From Ctena decussata (taxonomy: Eukaryota; Mollusca; Bivalvia; Lucinida; Lucinidae), in contig OZ022501.1 of assembly GCA_963989385.1 (NCBI GenBank), forward strand, positions 97,076,979-97,140,978: a stretch of DNA of 64,000 nt. Reading direction: 5' to 3'. Shown one piece after another: positions 21,540 to 34,578 of the stretch. The position numbers and the translations under genes were made by a program. A model generated the notes under the pieces. That model made no database searches and was not told the origin of the DNA. It saw nothing but the letters and a program-made list of their open reading frames with translations. How positions within the stretch are numbered: position 1 is the stretch's first letter; each line of letters begins with the position of its first letter.

Positions 21540-22990
21540 ATAATAATAATAATAAAGACTTTATTTTCAGTGGGTGACACAATTAGCTAAAAGCTACTCT
21601 TCCTTGAGGCCCACTTAACAAAATATCTACAAATCAAAACATATATCAAATACAAATATACAACATACACTGTTCAGCGAAACCAAACATTCATTGCTAC
21701 AGGCCTGATCACACTCCCTTCTGCTCTCGAAAAAAGAAAAAGCACTAGCAGCAATCAGTACTACCGCAAAATTCTAAATATTGGAACACCCAAAATAAAC
21801 ACCGCAACTGTCCCAAACATGGAACAGCCTGGTTTTACAAAGCGGTACTCAAAAGATTCAGACGGAATAGCAAACAGTGTAGACCCTGATCAGACTGCTC
21901 CTCTATCTTTCCCAATACATAGAATTTTTACGGTATAACGGAATGAAAATAAAAAAGCCCAATGCTGGTGCCTGCCCTTACCGAAAACGGAACGCAAGAA
22001 CGAGCCCCGGTCTCTGGGTATCTTAAAAAAAAATAACGGGTCACTTTCAATGTACAAAAAAATAAATCGAATATATGCCATATGTACGCTCAAAAACACT
22101 CACACAAAAAATGAATTGGCATATTTTACAACGAAAACAAATAAGAATGGACAAATATAATGAACTCACTCTCTATCTCATTCTGTAAACCAACATAAAA
22201 AGAATTTAGGATTTTATCCATACGATGCATCTTGTATGGAAGATTGAGATATTATTAGATAATTTGATAAACTCAGGTAATACATTCCATATCAGGGTAC
22301 CTGAATATGACATGCTATGCTTAAACAACTCTTTTTTTAGGTTTAGGGGTAATGAAATATTTAGAAGAAGAAGATCTTAAAATACGAAAATCATAATTTA
22401 TTACGGTTGGTTCGAACAGATTCTGACGGTATATAAACAGCAGCTTGATAATTGAAAACCTTGAACATAAATTTAGCCTTGCGCAAGAAAATACGCTCAT
22501 AGATTGTTAGTACTTTGAGTTTATTCATCTTAGCATTCATATCATAAATTTCATAGTTAAGAATAACTCTGCAAGCTCTTTTCTACAGTCTGAAAATCTT
22601 TAAAAGATTTCTTTGAGAAGTGTGTCCCCAAATAATATTACAAAAGTCTGTGACTGTATATATGCTTTGAAAAATTTTACTCTGTTGTTGATTGATAAAT
22701 ATTCTTTGATGCGCGAAAGTAACCAGATACAATGTAACCAGGAAACTTTTTTGGTGATGTAATTCATATGATTGACCATGTCAGGTTATCAATAGAAACA
22801 CCTAATACTTATCATATGGTATCATTTGAAGAGATACGTCTTTGTAAACTAGATTATTATAAGCGTATCTTTTTTTTCATCTACACAGACCATATATCTA
22901 CACATATCCAAACTCTAAAGACTATGTTCGATAAGGATAATGCGTTGTCGGCCCAAACGCAGAAAGATCTTTTCCAATTAATTTAAATGC
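21540..22990 (-). pseudogene. non-LTR retrotransposon remnant, end of the reverse-transcriptase ORF
   Basis: Reading the minus strand across several frames gives the usual C-terminal landmarks of non-LTR ORF2 proteins: LGVSIDN, then SRIKEYLSINNRVKFFKAYI, ILNYEIYDMNAKMNKLKVL followed by TIYERIFLRKAKFMFKVF, and SMSYSGTLIWNVLPEFIKLS near the end. Frameshifts and stops show it is dead. The element is 5'-truncated and ends in an ATT microsatellite tail at 21,540-21,555. The clade is not determined; the late-ORF2 pattern would fit L1-like or CR1-like groups. Confidence 0.75.
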
Positions 22991-23055
22991 GGACTTCTAT
23001 CCACGAAGATTATTATGCGCTAAAACCTCTCTATACCCGCCGTACTTGGTGATAT

Positions 23056-23357
23056 CTGGCCCCGAGGTTATGAATTAAAATCTTAAAAAGATCCTTTAAG
23101 AGCAGAGAATGCATACAGAAGAAGCATATACAAGTTTTTTTCATGCTCAACTCAGCTGAGCATGAAATTTTACCTGCTAATAAATGACATTTTATAGATA
23201 AGTGCACTTGTTGTTTTACTCAGTTTAGCGGAGTATGAAATTTTCTCTGTTAATGAATATGAAAATGCTCATATTTGTTGGCATTTTTGTATTTATCAGC
23301 AGAGAAACTGATAGAGCTTAGTTGAGCATGAAATATGTTTTATAACCTCGGGGCCAG
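23056..23357. mobile_element. hAT-like MITE
   Basis: 302 bp with 12-bp ends CTGGCCCCGAGG / CCTCGGGGCCAG (longer match GGCCCCGAGGTTAT / ATAACCTCGGGGCC). Flanks GGTGATAT and GTGATAAA form an imperfect 7-8 bp duplication. The interior has an inverted TGCTCAACTCAGCTGAGCAT motif. Confidence 0.6.
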
Positions 23358-24095
23358 GTGATAAACTCATACGAATTTGTCTGCATTGATATACATGGGG
23401 GCAAAGTACTTCTGCAAATTGCACGTCAACGCAATATCCCTAATGTACACTCGCTTCACTGGTCTGATTTATTCACTGAGTAGATGCAAAATGATAATGC
23501 AGAATCGATCCCTGCTTATTACATATTATGTAATTGATACATTTACCGGGCCTTATTGCATTTATATCTGTTTTCACATTTTGGGGTACGACTCCTACCA
23601 TCGTGCTTAAAATTATGAAAATATTCCGAACGGTTTTAGTGCCATGGCAATTTTCATATTTTCAAATGTTTGCTTCCGACCGGGCAATTCTAAGATAGTA
23701 ATTTGGCAATTGTATTCAATAGATCTTGCCGGTATCTGTTTGTACGGCAAAACTGGTCAAAATATGCCAAACCATATTATTGTTATGACCGTTTTCAAAT
23801 TATACATGTAACATCACTTTTTTAGCCTCAGCTAATAAAGGAGAAAAAGGGTTTAAACTGCATTGCAATTTTTATACTTTTATTTTGTTTGTTTACTGCG
23901 AGGCTATTCTTAGACTTAAAGGAAACTCTTGTCGGTAACATGTAACTGCCATCGTGTCAAAATTATGAGAATACTCTAAACGGTTTTAGGGCTTGGGCAC
24001 TAGATTTATGCAGATCAAAATCGATGATAAATTTACTAATTTAGAGACAAAGCAATTACAATGTAGCGCATATAATGGTTCTAGTGTTAATACAC

Positions 24096-24160
24096 CTATA
24101 ATAATAATAATAATGATAATAATAATTATTATTATAATAACTATTATTATTATTATTGGT
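24096..24160. repeat. AT trinucleotide microsatellite
   Basis: ATA/ATT runs that mirror each other, giving a self-complementary stretch. Confidence 0.85.
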
Positions 24161-24379
24161 TATCAAAGAATGATAAACATGTTTTTTGGTTGTCTTAGTT
24201 TATTTTTCCCCGACGTTCGTTGGCTGTAGCCATCTATTTTGAAGGGTGATGTGATTTGAACATAACTAACGCTTTACAATTTTCCAGCAGCAAACGTAGT
24301 CACATCATCCACAAGAGTGTGCGACGTTATGCGCTTAAAATCTGACAAAAAGGGACAATTACCCTCCCTGGGTCAGAAA

Positions 24380-24880
24380 CCAGAAATTATCATGCCCCCC
24401 CCCCCCGAAGGGGTCGGAGACATATCGTTTTTGCCCTGGTCGTCTGTCCGTCTGTCCGTCCGTCCGTGTGTGTGTTCGTCAAAAATCGTGTCAGCTCAAT
24501 AACTCTGTAACCGATTGAGATAATTTCATGAAACTTGGTACAAATCAAAAGCATTATCAGAGGACGTGCAGAGAGCAAGACACGTAACTCCACCTACATT
24601 TTTTTATAGAATCATGCCCCTTAATAAATTTTAGTATGGAAATCGTGTCCGCTCCATAACCCTAAAACTATATGAGATATTTCATGAAACTTAGTACAAA
24701 TATAGAGCATCATCAGAGGACGTGCAGAGAACAAGAACCGTAGGTCCATCTACATTTTTTACGGAATTATGCCCCTTTGAAAATATTAGTGTGGAAATCG
24801 TGTCCGATCAATAAGTCTGAAATTATTGAGCGGTTATTGAGCGGCAATAACAAAATGAAGTCGCTATGCCCGGGATAAGG
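24380..24880 (-). mobile_element. tandem-core element, family F
   Basis: Read on the minus strand it ends with GGACGGAC/GGACAGAC repeats followed by a C/G homopolymer (14 C on the plus strand). The core has units of about 160 bp with CATCAGAGGACGTGCAGAGA. Orientation is deduced from the minisatellite lying close to the 3' end in the other families. Confidence 0.6.
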
Positions 24881-25012
24881 TCAAATATGAGCTATTCAAA
24901 AACACAAGGGCGAGAAACTCTACGGCGAAATATTACAAAATAGCCATATTTCAAACTTGTCAGAGAGTTTATGCATGTCCTGGTCATCAGCAAGTTTGAT
25001 GAATTTTCAATA

Positions 25013-27312
25013 AACAAGTGCGGTCGCCTGACAGCATAGCTCGCCTGATTGGTGCATGACCATCGGACAGTCGCTATGGTGGTTAGGATTGTTAGGCATA
25101 AAACTTCAGGCAGGCATGTCCATAATGACAACACATTTATAAACAAAAGCTATCTCGAAAGTAAGTGTTACAATTAAAATAAAAAAAAATATTTCAAAAT
25201 AATATGCAATTTCAAAGTCAATGAGCTTGTGGTCAATGAACTGAGGGGTGGGGGAGGGGGGGGGGGGGCATACCAAAACTCTGGACCATTATCTAACATT
25301 AGTCCTAGTATTAGTATCAACTGAGTCAATCCTGGCACTGTGAAATTATGTAAAACTTTAACAAAACTATGACAATATTCTCAGTTGATGACCTTGACTT
25401 CATGGTCATCCAGTGGGTAGTATATAGTGTTTTGTAAAAGCTCAAAAAGTATCTAACATCAGTTCAAGTGTAAAATAAATCTGCGCAAAGCATTATGAAT
25501 CATTATGCAATTAGGAAACTTTAATAAAGACCGAAATTTACTTAGTCCCTAAGTCAAGATCACTGAGCGGGTTTGGGGTAGTTATCTGTAACCCTTTGTA
25601 CTAATATCTAACTACAGTGCAAATATCAAAAGAATCCATCCATGGGCTCGGGATATATTGGGCTTTAAAAAAACTTTAATCAAAATATCCAATCCAGACA
25701 TAGACACGGACGCGGACAAGGACAAAGACAATTTTCTGAGTCCATGACCTTGACATTATTGTCACTGAGGGAGTAGGGTAGTACCTTGGAAAACGTTGGA
25801 CCAATATCTAACTACAGTGCAAGTATCAAAGGAATCCATCCTTGGGTTGAGGAGATATTATGCTTTAACAAGAGCTGTCGCCTGACAGCATAGCTTGCCT
25901 GAATAGGTGCTTGCCCATCACACAGTCGCTATGGTGGTGTGGAATGCTATGTATAAAACTTCAGGCAAGCATGTCCATAATGACAACACATTTATAAACA
26001 AAAGCTATCTCAGAAATGTCTTAAAATAAAAAAAATCCACATGAAATTTCGAAGTCCATGAGCTTGAGGTCAAAGAACTAAGGGGTAGGGGGAGGAGGGC
26101 AGGGCTAGGATGTATCAAAGCCTTTAACCGTAATCTAACATCAGTCCAAGTCCATGTATTAGTATCAACTGAGTCCATTGTGGCACTGTGAAATTATGTC
26201 TTCATTAACATAAAACTAATCAAAATCTTTAAGACAAAACTCAAAGTCCATGACCTTGACATCAAGGTCATCCAGTCGGGTAAGTATATAGTGTTTTGTA
26301 AAAACTCAAAAAAGTGTCTAACATCAGTTCAAGTGTAAACTAAATCTCTGCCAAGCATTATGAATCAGTACGCAATTAGAAAACTTTAATAAAGACCAAA
26401 TTTCCTAAGTCCCTGACCTTGACATCAAGGTCATCGAGCAGGGCTGGGGTAGTACTCTGTAAAACTTTGGACTAATATCTAACTACAGTGCAAATATAAA
26501 AAGAATTCATCTATGGGTTCAGGAGACATGTGTCATTAAAAAAACTTTAACCAAAACATCCAATAAATAAAAAGACAATTTTCTAAGTCCATGACCTTGA
26601 CATCAAGGTCACTGAGGGGGGTGGGGGTGGTACCTTGGAAAACTTCGGACCAATATCTAACTACAGTGCAAGTATCAAAGGAATCCATCCATGGGTTAAG
26701 GAGATACTGGGCTTTAGAAAACTTTAACCAAAACATCCAGTCCCAAAAAACTCCCAATTTTCTAAGTCCATGACCTTGACATCAAGGTCAAGGAGTGGGG
26801 TGGGGGTGGTACCATGTTAAACGTTGGACCAATATCTAACTACAGTGCAAGTATCAAAAGAATCCATCCATGGGTTAGGGAGATATAGGTCTTTAAAAAA
26901 CTTTAACCAAAACATCCAATCCGGACGCCGACGCTGACGCGGACGCGGACGCTGACGCGGACGCCGACGCGGACGCCGACGCCGTGGTGACAACAATAGC
27001 TCTTCCTGAACTTTCGTTCAGGCGAGCTAAAAAACTTAAACCAAAACATCCATGCAAAAAATACTCCCAATTATCAAAGTCCATGACCTTGATATTAAGG
27101 TCACTGAGTGGGGTGGGGGTAATACCTATTAAACATTGGACCAATATCTAACTGCAGTGCAAGTATCAAAAGAATCCATCCATGGGTTAAGGAGATATAG
27201 GTCTTTAAAAAAACTTTAACCAAAACATCCGATCCAGACGCAGACACGGACGCGGACGACGACGCCAGGGCGACAACAATAGCTCTTCCTGAACTTTCAT
27301 TCAAGCGAGCTT
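25013..27312 (+). mobile_element. family A element, outer copy
   Basis: Starts ACAAGTGCGGTCGCCTGACA and ends CTTTCATTCAAGCGAGCTTA. The core has the same ~181 bp CCTTGACATCAAGGTCA units. It is split by a second copy of family A at 25,866-27,032. Its own flanks (CAAACTTGTCAGAGAGTTTA before, CAAACTCGTCAGAGATTTTA after) belong to family D. Confidence 0.72.
25866..27032 (+). mobile_element. family A element nested in another family A copy
   Basis: Complete start (ACAAGAGCTGTCGCCTGACA), TAGCTTGCCTGAAT sub-terminal repeat, ~181 bp core units, GACGCG block (26,923-26,985) and ATTCAGGCGAGCTAAAA end. The outer unit is broken inside its GCTTTAAAAAACTTTAACC phrase, showing an A-rich insertion point. Confidence 0.75.
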
Positions 27313-29055
27313 AAAATAAAGGACAAGATTTTCCCCATTGTAAGTTCATGGGAAAATTGTTTGTCTTTAAGGGCAGGTAACTCCGAAATGAATATTACAA
27401 TCTGGCCAAAATCAAACTCGTCAGAGATTTTATGCCTATCCTGATAATCTGCAAGTTTCATAATGTTGCAATTAAAACAAGAATAGTCTTAAAGTTGTCA
27501 TGACAAGCAATCAAAGGCAAGGATTTGGCAAAATTCATATGGTTTGTAGAGGACTACTCAAGGAACATTGCTTAAACCTTTGGTCAAAATATCTGCAATA
27601 ACACAGAAATAAATGCCTAGTTTTACTTTTCCCATTATGAGTCTATGGAAACTTCAAACTGAATGGCAACCAAACACATGGGCAACAAAAAAAATAAAAA
27701 ACACAATTTATGTAGAGACTAAATGTCATTAATATGTATGCAGAGATTCATTTTCATTTCCCTCATGGCTTCCGAGTAAACGATTTTTTAAAACATTTTT
27801 TGTTAAACTTAGCCTTTTAATTGCAATGGCAACCAATCAAATTCAGTGATTTTGACAAAATTCACATCAAGTTTATGAAAATACCATAGCAATGAAACCA
27901 CGTGCGCGAAAATAATAAAAGAAAACCATTATTTATGTAGTGGCTAATGTCATGAACATGTACGCAAAGAATCACTTTCATGCCCACATATAGTTTCTCA
28001 AGAGAAGATTTTTGAATGATTTTTCCTTTTTTTTCCCCTTTATGTTGCCAACCAACCAATCAAATTCAGTGATTTGGACAAAATTCGTATAAAATCATAG
28101 AGGAATACTACAGAAAAAATTCTGTAGAACAAAAAATTCAAAATAACTGCAGTGAGGTTGAAAAAATTGCCAATCTTTATTTTTCCCGTTATAATTCAAT
28201 GGAAACTATAAGTTACCATAACAACTAAACTGCTGGAGCAATTGCCATGAAAAACAGTAATTCTATAGAAGCTAGTACTAAGATCCTTTTTGTAAACTTT
28301 GAGCTTTATCGACTACATCATTTCTGCGAATAGATGATATTTTGATATTCTTTTTCGATTTTTAACCATTCGGTTGCAATGGAAACTGGGCATATTGTGC
28401 AATTTGCATAAATTTTAAAAGGCTGGTAAAGGACTACTCAAGGAACATTTCAATAAAAGTTTTGTCAAAATATCTGCGGAAACACAGCAATAAATGCAAA
28501 TTTTCCATTTGCCATTATATGTCAATGGCAACTTAAAGTTACCATAGCAACCAAACTACTCAAGCAATTGCCAAGAAAAACAGCATAGAGGCTAGTACTA
28601 AAATCCTTTCTGTAAAGTTTGCGCTTTATTGATTGCACAGTTTCTGAGGAGTTGATTTTTGAGTATTTTTCTAACTTTAACCTTCGGTTGCCATGGTAAC
28701 CAGCCAAATTGTGCAATTTACATAAATTTCATCTGGTTGATAGAGGACTACTCAAGGAACATTTCTGAAAAAGGTTTGTTAAAAAATCTGCAGTGACCTA
28801 GCAATAAATGCAAATTTTCAATTTTTCCCATACAAGTAAAAGGAAAATGTAAGTTGCCATAGCAACCAAAGTTCTGAAGCGATCTGGATACAAAATAGTG
28901 TTATTAGCCCCCCCCCCCCCCCCCCCCCCGTGCTATTACTGAAATTTGGTAATAATGGGCCTTGCAGTTTCAGAGCAGATTACGTAAGAAAATGTTGACG
29001 GACGGACGGCTTGCCTATACTATACACTCACCTGTGAGCCTTCGGCTCAGATGAG
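27313..29055 (+). repeat. tandem-core element, family D
   Basis: Repeated phrases (GGACTACTCAAGGAACATT, GTTGCCATGGTAACCA-type, AAACACAGCAATAAATGCAA) at about 240-320 bp spacing. Then a run of 22 C (28,908-28,929), a GACGGACGG block, and the 3' end GTGAGCCTTCGGCTCAGATG followed by AGCTATAA, built like the family B end. Confidence 0.6.
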
Positions 29056-29467
29056 CTATAATTGAAGACTAGTTTTATCTGTTGTGCAAATTAATCGGTC
29101 ACATGTTTCTGTTTGAAATGCAAACTATATTTGTTCGTTCCCCGCATGATGTGTGTCGGCACAGCTGCTAATTGTCAAGTTCAAGGCGCATATGCTAATC
29201 AGATGATATGCAGTCATGCTGTGTTTGACTGACCTTCTATCAATAAAATAATTTAGATTCTGTATGTATTTACCTAGTTGTATATGCATAATTATGTTTC
29301 GCTGTACTGAAAAATTGCACAATATTGTTTCGGCTTTATAATAAAGCCAATCTTTGAAGCAAAAAGCCCTACTGGCTGCTAGTTTTATGATCCTTAAAAT
29401 CCATGTGTGCAGCAAGATGCATGTGTATCCGCACCCGGCAAACACTCGTATCAGTGTGCGCATTCGC

Positions 29468-29630
29468 TTAAGTGGGGGTTTGCAGGTGTCTGACTGTAGA
29501 AGAGGTTCCACTTTGACTCACAATGGTCATACGCCCAGTTAATGATTCACCGCGGATAGTCTCTACCCATATTATTTGCCCCTCACTTGGGTTTTATGTA
29601 GCGGGCAAAAGATTAAAGACTTAGGCCCGA
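29468..29630 (+). repeat. duplicated segment, matches 34,992-35,160
   Basis: GTGGGGGTTTGCAG(G/C)TGTCTG and following ~150 bp are shared with only scattered substitutions. Probably part of the larger duplication 31,231-33,805 / 35,268-37,190. Confidence 0.75.
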
Positions 29631-29963
29631 TTTCACGTCAACGACTTAATTTAGTCACTGACTAACGCTAGTCATTGACTAACTAATACGTATACTAACG
29701 TATACTAACTTAGTACATGTACGTGTACTATTTTATTCCGATTTCACATACTGAATTAGTCGATGATATAGGTAAAATGGGTATCAACCTATGTGTAGCT
29801 GTCTGAAGAAAACAACTGAGCTACGATCTTTTATATTCGGTCTGTAGGTATCAACCTATGTGTAGATGACCCGATTAACTTTTGGGCATGGCACCATTTA
29901 ATCAATATTTGGTTGAGCTATCGATGATATTTGGTGGAGTCTTTACTGACAGCAGAATTCAGC

Positions 29964-30203
29964 ACGGGGGTAAGACCAATTTGGCTACCTGTGCTTTCGA
30001 CCGAGTCAATCAATTACCATACATGCAAAATCGGCTTTCGACAGAGACAATCGACAGCAGTATCAGCCCGGTCGACAGCCATTTACAATAGTACCATTTA
30101 TCATTATTGGTAATGCTTACGATCGTATTCTCGGTCGAAAGCCTCTTTGTATAGTACAGACTCGGTCGAAAGCACAGGAAGCCAAACTGGTATTATCCCC
30201 GTG
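29964..30203. mobile_element. 240-bp inverted-repeat element
   Basis: Ends ACGGGGGTAAGACCAATTTGG and CCAAACTGGTATTATCCCCGT, with the inner pair CTGTGCTTTCGACCGAGTC / GACTCGGTCGAAAGCACAG. Non-coding MITE-like palindrome. Confidence 0.65.
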
Positions 30204-30368
30204 TTTTTAAAAGCAAGCATATGGTTTGAGGTTGGGGCAGGGCGCAGATGTGTCAGGGGTGGGGGTGCAAAGGTTTTTCCAAGCCCGTTTTCTAGATAAA
30301 TTACTTTGCAGTCGAGGCACTAATGCCTATCAGGATAAAACACCCGGTAGCCTAAGCAGAATATACTA

Positions 30369-30497
30369 ATGGTTAGCAAACACATGACGTCATGACGACG
30401 TCAATATGACGTCGATGCGACGTAGTAACGCCGCATAGACGTCGGTAGGACGTCATTTCGACGGCATGCGCCCACTGCATGTGTTACTAACATTTGC
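30369..30497. repeat. GACGTC-rich palindromic segment
   Basis: Five GACGTC motifs (two within TGACGTCA or near matches) in about 90 bp, bounded by TTAGCAAACACATG and CATGTGTTACTAA. More TGACGTCAC follows at about 30,630 and 30,660. It could be a MITE with CREB/ATF-type sites; no gene is attached to it. Confidence 0.5.
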
Positions 30498-32254
30498 TGG
30501 AGCCGGGTTTCTTTATGATCTTTGACCGTTGTGTCAGTTTTTTTCTGTCGAAATTGTTAATTACAGCGATGGACTGGTACGGATCATATGTGACAGTGCC
30601 TGGGATTTTGAGCCTTGTGGAGGTGCGACGTTGACGTCACGAAACGTGAAATGAAAGTGACGTCACGAAATTCGCACTTAAAGTTAATTGGATTGCCGCG
30701 CACTGACTAATACATTTCAAAGCGTCACCTGAAAAGAGTGATTAAACATTTCTATCGGCATCTTTAATTTTCTACATCTACACTCTTTTGAGAATGTTCG
30801 CATTACAGGTCTTTGAAAAGGGATGTCACAAACCAGAATTGTAAACGTTTATCTAGCTACTATGTAAATTGTATCCAATCAGATAAACGAAAACAAAAAT
30901 CGGGGTGGTGTGAATTTCGTTTGCTTTTGCAGTAAACATTAGCGCTATTGCTTTGTGCTTCTCGAAATCTCTTCTAGAAGCACTAACAAATATGAAAATG
31001 TTAAAAACAAAATTTCCGAATTCCGCTCCATAAGGCTCAAAATGCCAGACACTGTCACATATAATGTCGCCATACGATATATGCCAGTTACATTTAAGAA
31101 CAATCCTTCATACACTCAATGCCAGCCCGAACAGTGGACTGGCATGGACCTTCAAATGATTGCTCTCAAACGGACTGGTACCAATCGTGTTGTGACTGGT
31201 GTTGATTTAATAGTATAGTATAAACATTATGTGTTCGCTTAGCTTCTTTGCGGAGTTTAACTTTATGGCTAATGAAGTCGAAGACTACAGCTGAATTAAG
31301 CAATATCGCGATTTCGAGAAGTTGCCTTCCCTTCATCAGTTGCCAATAAAGACATAACGAATATTTGTCTTGTTCTTCTTTGCTTTGCAACAAATTCTTT
31401 TCTATAACGTATACTTATTAATTCAAGTCTACACGTACGATGTTGTAGACAAACTATTCCCTTATCTAAAATACCAATGAGAAGCGGCTACTTATTTCAT
31501 GTAATTGCTTCAGTGAGTTCTATATTTCAAAGCACATTCAGGTTGGTACTGACATTTGTTTTGTGGCTGGTACCCAAAAATGTTTGCTTTCAGAAGCAAG
31601 ATGGAGTTTATACCCAAAATGAGTTTGCTTCTTTTGAAACAACACAAAAGTTTTCAGAGAGGAATGCAAGTGCTGCCCGCAAAGTTTCAACTCTAAGTAA
31701 AAATTCGCATATTCTGCTTTTCTACCGTCGTTGTAAACCTGTGTATTATTAGCCAAGTAGGTGACCTACTCGATTAAATGAATATTCTTTTGTAGGTTGT
31801 AGCCGCTAATTCATTACGATTCAAAACCATGCTAAACACGTCTGCTTTTGATTAGTACGAGGAATGATTTATCTAAGGACCACTTATTCTATGTATATTT
31901 TGATAAAATGTAACAAGGTATTTTTTTTTCCTTCCCATTTTATAAAATTTGTATTTCAAAATGTCCCTGCCTTGATGAAAATGCGTAAAGTGCCGTCGCG
32001 TTTGTTATTAACGAATCGAATTTTATTATTATTATTATCTTCTCTTGCCCGTCTTATGGCAGAAGACTTTTTATTGGTTTCTTCTTTTATTGATTCAATT
32101 TTATTATTGTTTTCTCTTTTTCCTGGGTTCCCGTTTTAAGTTATTTCAGAGTAAGAAATAGTGAATTGACTGAACAGCCATCGTTTTGTGTACTGATTTA
32201 TTTCGTGTTTATTTATTTATTTATTTATCCTTTTTGTCTAGTCGCATTTATTTT

Positions 32255-33345
32255 CGGATTGGCTATTTACAGTTACCTGTAAATAGCCAAAAACCGTTAA
32301 ATAGCTATTTACAGTTAACTGTCAATAGCCATATTAACGATTTTGGCTATTTACAGGTGGTTTCCTTAAATTCATCAGGCAAAGGGCTTGCGCGATACGC
32401 AAAAGTCCAAAAGTTCGAGTCCTTGGGATTGGATAAGACTATTTCCTCCGTTTTCACATCTGATAATTGTCGTGGGCATCTGAAATGGGATTCTAAAGTG
32501 CGTACCTCAGTGAATGCTGGGATATTCCGGGAGGAGAGAGAAATCGTTACTGGATCGACCATGTAGTTTAGTAGGTCATATGGCAGATTAGAGAAATGAA
32601 CGCAGGCCTCGGATGAGATGCTACCGAAGGTTACTGAGCATCGCGTACAAAGATCAAGTGTTTAATTGAGGATGTTTGCAAAAAGATCCAAGCAGCAACT
32701 GAAAAATATGACAAACTCCTGATCTTGGTTAAGAAACGGAAACTGAATTGGTTTGGCTACATCTCAAGACGTTAAAACAGAGCACAGTGAAATTAAAAAG
32801 AAGAGATAGGCAGAAGAAGAAATGGGAAGACACTTTTTTTAATGTGGACTGAGATCAATTTCGATAGCACAACTACGGCAGCTGAGACAGGAATTGGTGA
32901 AAAAATCGAACAACACAAAACAACCAACCAACGACAAATAGCTATTTTGATGTTGCACAAGGTTTCAACACAACTTCAGTAATGGGAGCGATTATGATAA
33001 TAATCCCCTTTCAATAGTAATTAAGTTTGATCGAGCCGACACTGGGTAGGGGTGAATGATGATAAGAACAAAATAATCCACACAGGCCAGTGAATAAATT
33101 AAGATCCGGCTGAACTCGCCGAGCCCGCATCCCTTAGACTGGTTCAAGAACCTTAAACCCTGGGCCAGAACGACTGGGTGTAATATATTATAACTGGGGA
33201 GCAACCAGCAAGGTACTGAAGGCACGCTTAAATGATAAAAAGACTGTAAATAGCCATTTTAACGTGTTTTTTTGGGTATCTACAGTCAACTGTAAATAGC
33301 CATTTTAACGTTTTTTGGCTATTTACAGTTAACTGTAAATATCCT
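32255..33345. mobile_element. 1.1-kb insertion with TGTAAATAGCC palindromic ends
   Basis: Both ends carry repeated GGCTATTTACAGTTAACTGT-type palindromes (32,261-32,360 and 33,242-33,345). The paralogous copy at 36,620-36,635 lacks the insertion and reads straight through TTATTTTCTGATAG. The cargo includes a decayed reverse-transcriptase tail. Confidence 0.7.
32595..32880 (+). pseudogene. non-LTR reverse-transcriptase tail, decayed
   Basis: Frames contain RCYRRLLSIAYKDQVFN, then after a shift LILVKKRKLNWFGYISRR and a weak RRRNGK region. This is the typical C-terminal end of RTE/CR1-like retrotransposon proteins. Stops and frameshifts make it a pseudogene. Confidence 0.7.
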
Positions 33346-33974
33346 CTGATAGATTTTCATATGACCAACTAGTTCTTATAAATTTCAAATCATAACGATA
33401 TTCTTTTCCGACAGTAATGTTCTACGTCTCACTCATTAATGATATTTATGCAATAATATTTTCGCAGAACTAGCGTGTAATATTCTCACTTCCTTCTTAG
33501 CATTTCTTTTACGCTATTAAAGTAGTTTTCTGGGGAAAGTTTCGGAACATATTGTATATAGTGAGCACGTTTGTCTTATTTTGTGAGTGGCACTAGAACA
33601 AGTACAAGTACCATTTAGTTAGCTAACCTGTTTAACTGAAATTTTACAGTTTATAGATCTGTGCATTTCATTTTCTAATTGTTCCGTTTTAATCTAAAGC
33701 GCAGTTTTCGTTATTTATAAACTATAGTGCATAACTGTTCGATAAATTGTATCACTTATATACTGTGCATCTTCACGTGTCCCAATATTTCATGTTTACC
33801 ACTTCCGTAATGCATTGCTGTATACAGTGGCCCAACGATAATGTGTTATTGACAAACATTGGTGTAAACATGGCACGCACCATTGAAAGGGGTGACAGGT
33901 ACTTACCTGTAGTAAGTTAGGACGCCTGACCATATTATAATGGTTAAAATGCCACAGAATAAATCACGAATCAA

Positions 33975-34050
33975 TGTAGTTCAGTGGACCAGATGACCAA
34001 GATCTAGCTTGGTGTGTCTACGGTCGTAGGTTCGAATCACACGTGTATTT
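33975..34050 (+). repeat. tRNA-like SINE head (weak)
   Basis: GTAGTTCAGTGGACCAGATG resembles an A box and GGTTCGAATCACAC a B box, followed by T-rich sequence. Too divergent for a functional tRNA. Confidence 0.4.
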
Positions 34051-34578
34051 TTTTTTTATTTATTTTTTTTTTATGTGTGTTTGTTTGGTATTCTTGCTTT
34101 TGAGGTTATTATTTTTTCTAGGTGCTAAATACCTATCCATTAGGCACACGACGTTGAAATAATGTCGACTCAACGTTGATTCAACGTGATGTGGCTGCTG
34201 GGTAATCTTATTTTTTCACAATTGATGTTGAGATTTCAATCCGACGCTTTCGAACTACCAGTAGGCTTACGCTGTCTAGTTGGAAAAATAATTTTAATGT
34301 CTCTTAATGCCGTGACGGCATGTCTGATTGAATCTTGAGATGGAACCAGTGACACCCGCGGAATAGAATATTTACCGGTCATTATACCACCGCGTTATAT
34401 CTATTCAAGTTAATAACGATAGAAAATAAAACTGACAAAGAAAGAAAATGATAATACAAAATAAAAAGAAAAAAAAAAGAAAAAAGAAAAAAAAATGAAC
34501 AAGAATAAAAATAACAGCGTAAAAATATAAAATACGAAGGAAGTAAGAACTCTTGGGAAAAAATCTTTGAAAAAAAAA

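Larger units (their letters stand above)
31231..33805 (+). repeat. segmental duplication, copy 1
   Basis: Co-linear with 35,268-37,190: GCGGAGTTTAACTTTATG at the start, ATGATTTATCTAAGGACCAC at 31,866 against 36,233, TCCGACAGTAATGTTCTACG near 33,408 against 36,688. Interrupted by the 1.1 kb insertion at 32,255-33,345. No gene is recognised in it. Confidence 0.8.

Noticed and set aside
30955..31218. 87-codon open frame near the GACGTC cluster
   Set aside because: No recognisable family, no splice sites placing it in a transcript, and adjacent sequence is repetitive. It stays an unsupported frame.
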